Shown: positions 19,584-28,200 of the stretch, in pieces
Layout of the letters: each line of letters opens with the position of its first letter
How positions within the stretch are numbered: position 1 is the first letter of the stretch
Source: Alteromonas sp. ALT199
GTDB lineage: Bacteria; Pseudomonadota; Gammaproteobacteria; Enterobacterales; Alteromonadaceae
NCBI RefSeq assembly: GCF_018619335.1
Contig: NZ_JAHHDX010000090.1
Location: 62,001 to 126,000, forward strand
Reading direction: 5' to 3'
DNA length: 64,000 bases
Translations under genes and position numbers: made by a program
The notes under the pieces: generated by a model
The model's input: the letters and a program-made list of their open reading frames with translations, nothing else
Databases searched by the model: none
Told to the model about the DNA's origin: nothing

Positions 19584-20714
19584 CTAATCAAAGGTGGCGA
19601 CATTAAGGGCTTTGGTATTGGCCGAACCGTTAAGTGTTTCTAAATATAACTGTATTATGGCATCAGCGCCCTGATGCGACTGTTCGAAGAACTGGTCGCT
19701 GATTTTTAAGGCGAAGCGCTGCCATGCACCCGCGTATTTCGTTAAAAAGGCCTCATGCCCCCATTCGCTTTGGCGCAGTTTTACGCGAGCTGGTGCGAAG
19801 AAAATCTCTGCGTTAAGCAGTTTGGGGTTGGGCTTTTCTTCGGCTTTCCAATCTGTAGCACCTATTAAGGTTACTTCGCTTAAGCTATCGCCAAGCAGCT
19901 CGCTAAGATTATTGATTAGCGTGCCGTTAGCTGCAAAATCAAGAAGCCAGTAACGCGAATCGCTACTGTCACTCGTAAGCGCAGATAGGTCATCATAGCT
20001 ATACACTGCATCGTAGCAGCCAGTTGTTTTTACCATATCCACATTAGATTGAGAGGTTAACCCAACCACTTGGTAGCTGGCGTTTCGAACCGCTTTTTGA
20101 TCTTTTAGTAGTTGCGCTGTACCCAACGCGGTTTTACTTGAAGCGCTAGATAGCAGTAAGGTTTCCCCCTTTGTTTTCTCAGCAACATAGTCATCAAGTA
20201 CAAACGACGTCATATAGAGGGGTCTAAAATTTAGCTGCCATGCTTCACGGTTTTTGTCGTAGCCAGGGTCTGCCGCACAGCGCAAATATTGGTCGTAAAC
20301 TGGGCTGATGCTTTTACGCATTTCATGTACGTCTGAAAATCCGTGTGGGGCGACTTTTCCCGCCTTTATTACCCAGTGGCTCGCCATGGGCAGGTAGCCG
20401 AATACCTTCTCGCCTTCTTTGATGTCAGGATGACAAGACGCTTTGACGGTAGCAAAGCCCCAAACGGGCACTATGCCAAAGCCGTTTGGGTTATCACAAT
20501 TGTCACCACTTTGTGGTGGAAAAAAGCCCCAATAGCCCATTTTAAAACCCAATGCCGCGTAGGTAATGTTATTGGCAGAAAAGCCGAAGCTGTCGGTTTC
20601 AAGCAATACTTCGTCTTGCTGTAAATCGCTTACGTTAATATCGCAGTGAACAACTTTAGTGTTGGCAAGGTTCTGCTGATCTATCCAAATTTGCTGGCTT
20701 TGAATTGTAGTCAT
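19584..20714 (-). CDS. DUF2855 family protein (MDR-like fold)
   Basis: 376 aa, matching my memory of DUF2855, a family distantly like medium-chain dehydrogenase/reductases but without clear zinc ligands. The N-terminal half resembles a GroES-like domain (EVLLETDSFGFSANNITYA). The middle has a Rossmann-like stretch (TLLLSSASSKTALGTAQLL) in which the glycine-rich loop is replaced by SSASSKTA. No known reaction. It has its own upstream region with an inverted repeat. Confidence 0.75.
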   Translation of the reverse strand: MTTIQSQQIWIDQQNLANTKVVHCDINVSDLQQDEVLLETDSFGFSANNITYAALGFKMGYWGFFPPQSGDNCDNPNGFGIVPVWGFATVKASCHPDIKEGEKVFGYLPMASHWVIKAGKVAPHGFSDVHEMRKSISPVYDQYLRCAADPGYDKNREAWQLNFRPLYMTSFVLDDYVAEKTKGETLLLSSASSKTALGTAQLLKDQKAVRNASYQVVGLTSQSNVDMVKTTGCYDAVYSYDDLSALTSDSSDSRYWLLDFAANGTLINNLSELLGDSLSEVTLIGATDWKAEEKPNPKLLNAEIFFAPARVKLRQSEWGHEAFLTKYAGAWQRFALKISDQFFEQSHQGADAIIQLYLETLNGSANTKALNVATFD

Positions 20715-20736
20715 AATAGGTGCCCGACGGTCATAG

Positions 20737-20758
20737 AACTGGGTTAAAAGGCCCAGTT
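20737..20758. promoter_or_regulatory. Inverted repeat upstream of the DUF2855 gene
   Basis: AACTGGG, 8-nt spacer, CCCAGTT: perfect 7-bp arms, ending 23 bases before the DUF2855 ATG (20714). No T-run follows on either strand, so an operator or leader hairpin is likelier than a terminator. Confidence 0.45.
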
Positions 20759-20762
20759 AAAA

Positions 20763-20799
20763 AGCTTAGTCAAAAAAAGCTTAGTCAAAAAAGCTAAGC
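20763..20799 (-). terminator. Intrinsic terminator of the phosphoribulokinase-like gene, with duplicated unit
   Basis: Read on the minus strand: GCTTAG, a 9-nt loop, CTAAGC, then TTTTTTT. Directly after comes a second CTAAGCTTTTT unit, a partial tandem duplication (14-bp unit AGCTTAGTCAAAAA on the plus strand). Located about 90 bases past the stop of the kinase gene. Confidence 0.7.
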
Positions 20800-20889
20800 A
20801 ATAATAAACCTAGATTGACGCAGGGAATGAGCCATTACGACTTAATGTTTTAAATACATGCCTATAGAAGCGGTGTATATAGCCTACGG

Positions 20890-21795
20890 CTATTCGCTGG
20901 TGCTGAGCCAATCCATTTGATGACCAGCTCTTCGCTTTTTATTCAAAATATCTTCAAGCAGAGGTGTAAGAATAAGTTCCATTGCCAGTGCAATTTTGCC
21001 TCCCGGTACAACTAATGTATTGATACGAGACATGAATGAACCGTCGATCATTTTTAGCAAATAAGGATAATCGACATTCTTCATTTCACGCCTGAACCGC
21101 ACTACAACAAAGCTTTCATCTTGGGTTGGGATTTCCCTGGCACTGAACGGATTCGAGGTATCAACTGTCGGCACGCGCTGAAAGTTAACATGGGTACGCG
21201 AAAACTGCGGCGTAATATAGTGGAAGTAATCGTCTAGGCCGCGAACAATACTGCTCATTACCGCTTCACGAGAATGACCGCGGTCAGTGGTATCACGCAC
21301 AATTTTTTGAATCCACTCTAAATTTACAATCGGCACCATGCCTACCAGTAAGTCTACGTGCTTCGCTACATCGTTTTCTTCAGTTTTGACGCCGCCGTGC
21401 AAGCCTTCATAAAACAGTAAGTCGGTGTTTTGAGGCAAATCTTGCCAAGGGGTAAAGGTACCCGGCATCTGGTTAAAAGGAACGGCTTCATCAAAGGTGT
21501 GAAGGTATTGCCTAAACTGACCTGTACCCGAACTGCCATATTCTCTAAAAAGCGTCTCCAGCAGTTCAAAGTCGTTGGCTTTAGGGCCAAAATAGCTGAT
21601 ATGTCTGCCTTGTTCTTGGGCTTTACGAATTTCTACTTCCATTTCTGGGCGAGTGAAACGATGGAAACTATCACCACCAACTACTGCAGCATTAACATTT
21701 AAGTTCCTGAAAATATGGCGAATAGCATTGGTCGTGGTAGTAGTACCCGCGCCAGAAGAACCTGTTATAGCAATAATAGGATGTTTGACAGACAT
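20890..21795 (-). CDS. prkB: Phosphoribulokinase-like kinase
   Basis: 301 aa, phosphoribulokinase/uridine kinase family, P-loop GSSGAGTTTTTNA near the N-terminus followed by GGDSFHRF, and ELILTPLLEDIL near the end. It resembles the short bacterial PRK type (about 290 aa), including the E. coli protein named PrkB, rather than the plant enzyme. True PRK makes ribulose-1,5-bisphosphate from ribulose-5-phosphate. No RuBisCO gene is in the window and the inferred organism is not autotrophic, so the physiological substrate is uncertain. Own terminator; monocistronic. Confidence 0.82.
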   Translation of the reverse strand: MSVKHPIIAITGSSGAGTTTTTNAIRHIFRNLNVNAAVVGGDSFHRFTRPEMEVEIRKAQEQGRHISYFGPKANDFELLETLFREYGSSGTGQFRQYLHTFDEAVPFNQMPGTFTPWQDLPQNTDLLFYEGLHGGVKTEENDVAKHVDLLVGMVPIVNLEWIQKIVRDTTDRGHSREAVMSSIVRGLDDYFHYITPQFSRTHVNFQRVPTVDTSNPFSAREIPTQDESFVVVRFRREMKNVDYPYLLKMIDGSFMSRINTLVVPGGKIALAMELILTPLLEDILNKKRRAGHQMDWLSTSE

Positions 21796-21917
21796 AGGAA
21801 TTCTTTTTGGAAATGACGGGTACTAGTTATAAGCTGATGAGCGACAAGAATCAAGGGGGCGAAAACGTGCACGCGGTCAAATTTCAGGTAAGTATTTGCG
21901 ATTAGACCACTTCGCAA

Positions 21918-22865
21918 TCAATTGTCTGGCCTTTTATGATGGTGCTGTAATAGGCGCACAATTAATTTTGCTTCTTCTTCATCTAAATCAAGCAATGCTC
22001 GCACGTGTTCTAAATGGTGTATATCGTGCTCACTTAGCTTTCCATCGTCTAAAACACTTCTTACTGTATCTTTAAACCGAGCGCGTTTAAGCTGCATTTG
22101 GGTGGTATAGCTTGACGATAAAATGCCCGCGGGCAAGGCATAAAAGCAAATGCCCATAATCGTTATTAGCCCCCCAAATACCTTGCCTAACGCTGTAACG
22201 GGAACGGCGTCGCCATACCCTACCGTAGTAAGTGTAACCAGCGCCCACCATAATGAGGCGGGAATACTGCTGAAGACGTCGGGTTGTGCAGTGTGTTCGA
22301 TATAGTAAATACACGTGGCGGCAATAACAGTGAACAGTAAAAGTACGCTTATAGCAGCAATCAGGCTATGCGATTCGTTGCGCAACACCGTGATAAGGGT
22401 TTGCACTGAACGGGAATAGCGCCCAATTTTCAAAATTCGCAACACCCTAAATACTCGCAATATGCGAAGATCAAATGCCACGAAAACACTTAAGTAAAAA
22501 GGTAGAATCGCCATTAAATCCACCAGCGCCATAGGGCTTTTTATATAAGCCCAACGTTTTTGCCAAGCGGTTGTTTTTTCTTGGTGAGTGCGGTTAGCTT
22601 GGGAAGTACGGTTAGGCGCTGATGCACTGCTGTAAACGCGAAGTATGAATTCAACAGTGAAAATAAGTACCGAAACGACCTCAATGATATGCAGCTCATG
22701 CTGCCAAAGGGCGGGAATGCCCGGTACGGTTTCTAGCATCATGGCTGCTACATTTACGATAATCAGCGCGATAAGGAGTAGGTCAAACAACTTACTGAGT
22801 TTTTTGTATTCGTGAGCGTCGCTAGCAGGAGCGAGGATGTGATAGCACGCGTTTTGAAAGGACAT
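21918..22865 (-). CDS. Voltage-gated-type potassium channel
   Basis: 315 aa. Six transmembrane helices with an S4-like Arg-rich segment (RILRVFRVLRILKIGRYSRS) and the K+ selectivity filter TTVGYGD before S6, the Kv architecture. A short cytoplasmic C-terminus (about 60 residues, acidic, helical) has no RCK/TrkA domain. An upstream in-frame TTG (22982) would add 39 poorly conserved residues; the ATG at 22865 (MSFQNACYHILAPAS) is favoured. Monocistronic and divergent from the next gene. Ion selectivity is inferred from the filter. Confidence 0.85.
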   Translation of the reverse strand: MSFQNACYHILAPASDAHEYKKLSKLFDLLLIALIIVNVAAMMLETVPGIPALWQHELHIIEVVSVLIFTVEFILRVYSSASAPNRTSQANRTHQEKTTAWQKRWAYIKSPMALVDLMAILPFYLSVFVAFDLRILRVFRVLRILKIGRYSRSVQTLITVLRNESHSLIAAISVLLLFTVIAATCIYYIEHTAQPDVFSSIPASLWWALVTLTTVGYGDAVPVTALGKVFGGLITIMGICFYALPAGILSSSYTTQMQLKRARFKDTVRSVLDDGKLSEHDIHHLEHVRALLDLDEEEAKLIVRLLQHHHKRPDN

Positions 22866-23029
22866 AGCCAAGATTGTGATAGAACGAATATCCTTTTTAT
22901 ACCAATAACAGCGCGAAATTGGTAATGCTTCTGATAAACAGAAAATTTTGTTATGCAGCTTTTCAAACGCAGTAGGGCTCAAAACATGTTAGTTTAAACG
23001 TCAAGAAGGCAAACTAAGAGCGTATTCAA

Positions 23030-23791
23030 TTGAAAAGTACTAAACCCCTAGTATCAGCATTCACCTCTACATTACTTGTCGCTATGCTTGCCCCAGCAGC
23101 ACAGGCGAAGCCGGACAGTGTTATATTTACCGCGAATGCACCCGTTATAGATGGCGTAGCAAGTGATGCCACTTGGAAAGAAGGTGAATGGCACGAAATG
23201 ACCTCGCTGATGTGGGGCACCAGTCCCGAGCCCAGTGACTTTTCTGGTAGATATAAATTACGCTGGGATAAAAAGGCGTTGTACCTATTAGCAGAAATAG
23301 AAGACGACCACCTCTCAGATACCTATGCCAATCCGCTAGAGCGATATTGGGATGATGATTGCCTAGAAATTTTTATTGATGCGGATGCCTCTGGTGGCGA
23401 TCACTTTAATAATTACAACGCGTTTGCTTATCACTTGGCGCTAGATAATCAAGTTGTTGATATTGGCCCGAATAAAGCGGGTGAAGCGGTGCCGCAACTG
23501 TATAACAATCATGTTGAAAACAAATGGCAGCGAGATATATCGGCGCCTCATAAGATTTATTGGGAAGCGGCCGTGCGTGTATTTGACGATAGTTATCAGC
23601 ATGGAAAAGACAACTCACCATTAACCTTAAAAGAAGGTATGGCTCTGGGCTTTATGCTGGCCTACTGTGACGCCGATGGCGGCGACAGAGAGCACTTTAT
23701 GGGCTCTCACGAAATTACCCCCGTGAACGGCGACAAAAACCTAGGGTTTAAGGATGCGTCTGTGTTTGGGAAAGTGATTTTAGCGAAGTAG
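23030..23791 (+). CDS. Secreted CBM9-like (carbohydrate-binding family 9) protein
   Basis: 253 aa starting at TTG; no closer ATG retains the signal peptide (KSTKPLVSAFTSTLLVAMLA, cleaved about AAQAK). The mature part is essentially one beta-sandwich of the CBM9-like type: an opening of VIDGVASDATWKEGEWHEM, then YLLAEIEDDHLSD and ERYWDDDCLEIFIDADASGG. These segments match the family pattern of a ligand and calcium-binding domain in xylanases and in stand-alone periplasmic proteins. No catalytic module. It may bind sugars in the periplasm; the substrate is unknown. Confidence 0.75.
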   Translation: MKSTKPLVSAFTSTLLVAMLAPAAQAKPDSVIFTANAPVIDGVASDATWKEGEWHEMTSLMWGTSPEPSDFSGRYKLRWDKKALYLLAEIEDDHLSDTYANPLERYWDDDCLEIFIDADASGGDHFNNYNAFAYHLALDNQVVDIGPNKAGEAVPQLYNNHVENKWQRDISAPHKIYWEAAVRVFDDSYQHGKDNSPLTLKEGMALGFMLAYCDADGGDREHFMGSHEITPVNGDKNLGFKDASVFGKVILAK

Positions 23792-23940
23792 TGAAGACCT
23801 TAATCGAGGCTTTTGGGTCTTAAAAAGGAGTTCGCGCGCCCTCTTCCGTCAGTGTATTTCTATAAGATAAGGTTAATGCACTGGCTGTGGGTACTCGCCT
23901 ATTTGATAATCGAATTGCTAACGGTCAAAGCCCAAGGTAG

Positions 23941-24357
23941 CTACTGTTCTCCAAATAAAACAACAAGGCCTTCGGGCACTTCGGCGGTTGATAAAATATA
24001 CGTTATTGAGTTTTTATTGCTAAGTACATAGCTCAACGCTTCCTCTTGAGAGCTAAATTCCTTTGGTGGGGTCTTTCTTCCACTAAAGCGCATTTGCGCC
24101 CAATATCCTTGGATGCGAGACTCGGTTAAAGCGATGAACTTGGTGTTGAATATTGTTCTGGCGGTATTGGGTGGTCGCAATCCTACAGGCTCTATGTCCC
24201 AGTCAGAGGATTTTCCCATAAAGATATCTCGAATTTGCCATTTTTCAGTTGGTGCGTCTTGTACCTGCAAGTTAGCAACAATCATTATTTCTTCGCACTT
24301 TGCGAAGGATGCAAACATTGCAACAAGAATGGCAAACAACAGCGTGTGTATTTTCAT
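23941..24357 (-). CDS. Small periplasmic PstS-like substrate-binding protein
   Basis: 138 aa with signal peptide (MKIHTLLFAILVAMFASFAKCEE). The mature protein is too short for a full two-lobed binding protein (about 250 aa or more) but contains segments seen in phosphate-binding-like domains: WQIRDIFMGKSSDW, NTKFIALTESRIQGYW and a closing SITYILSTAEVPEGLVVLF. Its ATG overlaps the stop of the upstream barrel gene (TAATG), so the two are co-translated. The ligand is unknown. Confidence 0.6.
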   Translation of the reverse strand: MKIHTLLFAILVAMFASFAKCEEIMIVANLQVQDAPTEKWQIRDIFMGKSSDWDIEPVGLRPPNTARTIFNTKFIALTESRIQGYWAQMRFSGRKTPPKEFSSQEEALSYVLSNKNSITYILSTAEVPEGLVVLFGEQ

Positions 24358-25553
24358 TAAAACACCCACTCTAGTGCAAATTGGGTGAGTACCGCATTTC
24401 TATCGAAGGTTGGGTCTTTGATTTCTGAATAGAATGAGTTTTGCCCCTCCTCACCTCTTAACCAAGTCACCTCAGCTTTGGCAGACATATTGTGTCTAAA
24501 GTCCCAGCGAAGTCCTACCGAGAGTGAGTCAAGGTTATAGCGTGGAAGATTATCTACTATTGCGTCATAGGCAAAAGACAATGAAGTGAGTTGTGGAGAT
24601 TGGCCCTTCGGAATTTGATTGGTTGGGACATCGTTGCTGCTATTCGCTGACGCAATAGTAGTAAAAACTTGAAAGTTATCAAAATAATGACCAATGGTAA
24701 TGTAATATGCATTAACTTCAGGGACACTGATTAAATCTGATTCAATTTTGATAATTTCAGAGTAAACAAAATAGTCGAGAGAGTCATATTGCAGGCTTGC
24801 TTGATAAGCGATTGCATCTGAATCAAATCGAAAAACGTTGGCGTTTTCTGTATAGCCCGCAAGTTCCAAAAGTGTAGCAAAGTCTTGAAAGCCTGGGATG
24901 TCTGCAAAGAAGTCAGACGACACTATGGCGGAAGCCCGTGCGCGAAAGCCGCCCTTAGATATGCCTAAAATGAGCCCCCGAATATCGTTTACTTCAATGG
25001 CTGTTTCTTCACCTGCACGGTCAAAAGTACCATCATAAGTGCCGTAATAAGCTTCAATTTCTACGTTTAACTTATCAAAGTGGATGCGGTACGTTGTGCT
25101 GAGTCCTTCATAGTTTGAAAATAAGAAACCGCCGTAAACCTGTTCGGGAGGCGTAATCCAGGGGTAAGCGAAGCCCACATCAATGACATCACTGTAGCGA
25201 AAAAATGGGGTTCTCAATTTGCCTAATTTGAAGCTCCAATTCGAGCTTGCCTCATAGGTTAGATAGAGCCATTCAAGGCCAGAGTCTCTATCGTCGTTAG
25301 AATGACCAAGTAATTGCCCAGATAATTTAAGCTTTTCACTAATGCTTATGTCCGCTTGTAACGCAAATAATGACTGTTCAGAAAAACTAAAATCATTTGA
25401 GTAGCCCTGAAATTCAGCTTTGCTCGTGTCTAGCTGTCCTCCAACCACCCTAGCAAAGCCACTGATACCTATCGAGTCAGAGAGTGTTTCGCTGCTCTTC
25501 GCCGCACAGGTAAAGCATGCTAGACATATTGCCAGTATGTTAAGGGTTTTCAT
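24357..25553 (-). CDS. Outer-membrane beta-barrel (porin-like) protein
   Basis: 398 aa. Signal peptide (ending CAAKSSETLS), then alternating aromatic/polar strands and a C-terminal Phe (FALEWVF), the mark of an outer-membrane barrel recognised by BamA. The N-terminal part (GISGFARVVGG) and the segment LEWLYLTYEASSNWSFKLGKL, which sits in a longer conserved-looking stretch, resemble general porin-like families found in Shewanella and Vibrio. It is translationally coupled to the small PstS-like protein, so the pair may act together in solute capture or surface attachment. Function not known. Confidence 0.7.
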   Translation of the reverse strand: MKTLNILAICLACFTCAAKSSETLSDSIGISGFARVVGGQLDTSKAEFQGYSNDFSFSEQSLFALQADISISEKLKLSGQLLGHSNDDRDSGLEWLYLTYEASSNWSFKLGKLRTPFFRYSDVIDVGFAYPWITPPEQVYGGFLFSNYEGLSTTYRIHFDKLNVEIEAYYGTYDGTFDRAGEETAIEVNDIRGLILGISKGGFRARASAIVSSDFFADIPGFQDFATLLELAGYTENANVFRFDSDAIAYQASLQYDSLDYFVYSEIIKIESDLISVPEVNAYYITIGHYFDNFQVFTTIASANSSNDVPTNQIPKGQSPQLTSLSFAYDAIVDNLPRYNLDSLSVGLRWDFRHNMSAKAEVTWLRGEEGQNSFYSEIKDPTFDRNAVLTQFALEWVF

Positions 25554-25671
25554 TCACCGCGAATTCTTTTGTACTTTGATTTCATTCAAGTATAGACGCT
25601 CAAAGAAAAAAGTTGCGTGTTTTAAGTTCTTTATGTGGAAGTTAAGTGAAATAGCTGAAAGCTTTGTGATA

Positions 25672-25695
25672 TAAAAAACGCGGCTTAGGCCGCGT
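25672..25695 (-). terminator. Intrinsic terminator of purD
   Basis: Minus strand: ACGCGGC, CTAA loop, GCCGCGT, then TTTTTAT. Perfect 7-bp stem about 30 bases past the purD stop. Confidence 0.9.
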
Positions 25696-25725
25696 CTTTA
25701 TTGTTTGTGTTATATGCGTCGCTTA

Positions 25726-27015
25726 TTAAGCCTCAGCTTCACGGGCAATTGCACGGTGTGCAATGTCAGTGCGATAGTAGACATCTTTAAACTGAATGGT
25801 CTTAAGTAGCTCATAGGCTTTTTGTTGCGCTTCAGTTACGTTATTACCTAACGCTGTTGCGCAAAGCACGCGGCCTCCAGCGGTAACAACATCACCGTCT
25901 TGAAGTGCGGTACCTGCGTGGAAAACCTTTCCATCTAACTTAGCTGCTTCTTCAAAACCGGTAATCACGTCGCCCTTGTCGTAGCTGCCTGGATAGCCGC
26001 CCGCGGCAAGCACAACACCTACCGATGCGCGCTCGTCAAACTCAATGGTTTTGCCTGCAAGCTCGCCTTTACACGCTGCTTGGCAAAGTGGAACCAAATC
26101 AGATTTTAAGCGAAGCATAATAGGCTGGGTTTCTGGGTCGCCAAAGCGGCAGTTGTACTCAATGACCTTTGGTGTGCCGTCGGCCATAATCATAAGGCCC
26201 GCATATAAAAAGCCAACATAGTCGTTGCCTTCAGCGGCCATGCCATCAACCGTCGGCATGATCACTTCCTGCATAATGCGGTCGTGAATGTCTTGCGTAA
26301 CAACTGGAGCTGGAGAATAAGCGCCCATACCACCTGTGTTTGGGCCTTTATCGCCGTCAGCCGCACGTTTGTGATCTTGGCTGGTGGCAAAAGGCAGTAC
26401 GTTCTTACCGTCTACCATAACGATAAACGACGCTTCTTCACCGTCTAAGAACTCTTCAATAACTACGCGGCTGCCAGCTTCGCCAAAGGCATTACCTGCT
26501 AGCATGTCGCGGATAGCATCTTCAGCTTCTTCAAGGGTCATCGCAACAATAACACCTTTACCAGCAGCAAGACCGTCGGCCTTTACTACGATAGGCGCAC
26601 CTTTTTCACGAACATAGGCAATAGCCGGATCAATCTCGGTGAAGTTTTGATACTCAGCCGTAGGAATATTGTGGCGAGCCAAAAAATCTTTGGTGAAAGC
26701 TTTTGAGCCCTCAAGCTGGGCGGCAGCTTGTGTAGGGCCAAATATCATTAAACCAGCGTTAGTGAACGCATCTACTACACCTGCAACTAGCGGCGCTTCT
26801 GGGCCTACAATAGTAAGCGCTACATCGTTTCCTTGAGCAAAAGAAACTAAGCCGGCGATGTCGTTTACATCAATAGCTACGTTCTCAAGCTTAGGCTCTG
26901 TAGCAGTGCCGGCATTACCTGGCGCTACAAATACTGTTGAAACATCAGAAGACTGCGCTGCTTTAAACGCTAGCGCGTGTTCGCGGCCACCGCCGCCAAT
27001 TACAAGTACGTTCAT
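25726..27015 (-). CDS. purD: Phosphoribosylamine-glycine ligase (GAR synthetase)
   Basis: PurD, 429 aa, makes GAR from phosphoribosylamine, glycine and ATP (purine step 2). Opening MNVLVIGGGGREHALAFKAA (nucleotide-like loop), ATP-grasp domain with VKADGLAAGKGVIVA and FGEAGSRVVIEEFLDGEEAS, and the conserved NCRFGDPETQ near residue 290. Lies at the end of a purine cluster with purH about 1.2 kb upstream, the two separated by a methyltransferase gene and a terminator. Length normal. Confidence 0.97.
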   Translation of the reverse strand: MNVLVIGGGGREHALAFKAAQSSDVSTVFVAPGNAGTATEPKLENVAIDVNDIAGLVSFAQGNDVALTIVGPEAPLVAGVVDAFTNAGLMIFGPTQAAAQLEGSKAFTKDFLARHNIPTAEYQNFTEIDPAIAYVREKGAPIVVKADGLAAGKGVIVAMTLEEAEDAIRDMLAGNAFGEAGSRVVIEEFLDGEEASFIVMVDGKNVLPFATSQDHKRAADGDKGPNTGGMGAYSPAPVVTQDIHDRIMQEVIMPTVDGMAAEGNDYVGFLYAGLMIMADGTPKVIEYNCRFGDPETQPIMLRLKSDLVPLCQAACKGELAGKTIEFDERASVGVVLAAGGYPGSYDKGDVITGFEEAAKLDGKVFHAGTALQDGDVVTAGGRVLCATALGNNVTEAQQKAYELLKTIQFKDVYYRTDIAHRAIAREAEA

Positions 27016-27042
27016 TAACTGTTCCGTTTTGAGTGTTTAATA

Positions 27043-27858
27043 TTATGATTTTGGTTTGGTGAATTTTAGCGTCATGCGGTTGCTCTCGCCAATCGCCATG
27101 TATTTTTCACGATCTTGGTCGTCTAGCGCCAAACGTGGAGGTAGCGTCCACACACCTTTCGGGTGGTCAGCTGAATCCATCGGGTTTGCGTTTACATCGC
27201 TACTTGCTTCAAGCACAAAGCCTGCTTTTTCAGCGGCAGCAACAACGTAAGAACGCTTCATGTAGCCACTTTTCTTCATTGCTTCATCGTCTGCGCTTTC
27301 CGGTAACTCATGTTCCACTACGCCCATTACGCCACCTGGCTTAAGGGCTTTAAAGAAAGCGCCAAATGCGTTGTCGATGCCTTCATCCCCGTGACGCATG
27401 TACCAGTTGTGTACGTTGCGAAAAGTTAGCACCATATCAGCGCTGCCAGCTTCGCTAATATCTAGCGCTTTCATAGGGTCGAATGCGGTAAGTTCTGCAC
27501 CTTCATACTTCATGCCCGGCTTCATTTTCTCTTTAAAGCCTTCTACCGACTTTTTGTAGTAGCCGCTGGTTTCATCGTCTACATAAAAGTGGGCTGCAAC
27601 GTATTTTCCGTCTTGTTTTACAACAGAATGAAGAATGTCGGCATACCAGCCGCCGCCCGGCGAAATTTCAACGACGGTCATGTCTGGCTGTAGGCCAAAA
27701 AAGCGTAGTGTTTGCTGAGGGTTGCGATACTCGTCGCGAACTTTGGCTTTATCAGAGCGGATATCGCTCATCGCGGCGTCAGAGATAGCATCAGCACTGG
27801 CATAGGTTGCTGTTACGCCAAGTGTCGCGGCTAACACGAATTGGGCTAACTTTTTCAT
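27043..27858 (-). CDS. Exported class I SAM-dependent methyltransferase-like protein
   Basis: 271 aa. A clear signal peptide (MKKLAQFVLAATLGVTATYA, cleavage about ASADA) precedes a methyltransferase fold: motif I-like VVEISPGGGWYADIL, motif II-like MVLTFRNVHNWY, and post-motif KALKPGGVMGVVEHEL. It resembles a family of predicted periplasmic methyltransferases in COG4798. SAM is not expected in the periplasm, so the role may be non-catalytic or use another cofactor. It ends 27 bases upstream of purD and may be co-transcribed with it. Confidence 0.75.
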   Translation of the reverse strand: MKKLAQFVLAATLGVTATYASADAISDAAMSDIRSDKAKVRDEYRNPQQTLRFFGLQPDMTVVEISPGGGWYADILHSVVKQDGKYVAAHFYVDDETSGYYKKSVEGFKEKMKPGMKYEGAELTAFDPMKALDISEAGSADMVLTFRNVHNWYMRHGDEGIDNAFGAFFKALKPGGVMGVVEHELPESADDEAMKKSGYMKRSYVVAAAEKAGFVLEASSDVNANPMDSADHPKGVWTLPPRLALDDQDREKYMAIGESNRMTLKFTKPKS

Positions 27859-27924
27859 TCTTATTTCCTTTTTCTGTCGAGGGTAGGTAATTGTCTATGC
27901 GGACTAGTAAAACATAACATTTAT

Positions 27925-27941
27925 TAGTAACACTATTACTA
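27925..27941. promoter_or_regulatory. Inverted repeat upstream of the methyltransferase gene
   Basis: TAGTAA, 5-nt spacer, TTACTA, about 67 bases before the start at 27858: a possible operator. The rest of the 342-bp gap between this gene and purH holds the purH terminator (28100-28140) and no gene. Confidence 0.35.
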
Positions 27942-28099
27942 CAAATTACCACGGGTCAGATCAAGCCTATCAGCTAACCCCTATTTGCACTTACGCCTTA
28001 GCAGAATAATTCGCACCTTTGTCGCTTCGATAAGGTTTCATTGCAACCAAGCAAATGATCTTGAGTTTGCGCATTAAAAAGGGTTAAGGAAAAATAACA

Positions 28100-28140
28100 A
28101 ACACACAGTAAAGTAACAAAATGCCACTTTACTGCGTGTT
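28100..28140 (-). terminator. Probable intrinsic terminator of purH
   Basis: Perfect 15-bp stem (AACACGCAGTAAAGT paired with ACTTTACTGTGTGTT on the minus strand, one G-T pair) with an 11-nt loop, about 60 bases past the purH stop. It is followed by TGTTATTTTT, an imperfect T-tract. Confidence 0.7.
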
Positions 28141-28200
28141 TAACTTAGGTATTGGTTTCTCTCACTAAGCCTGCACTAAAAGATATAGCGTAGATACCTA

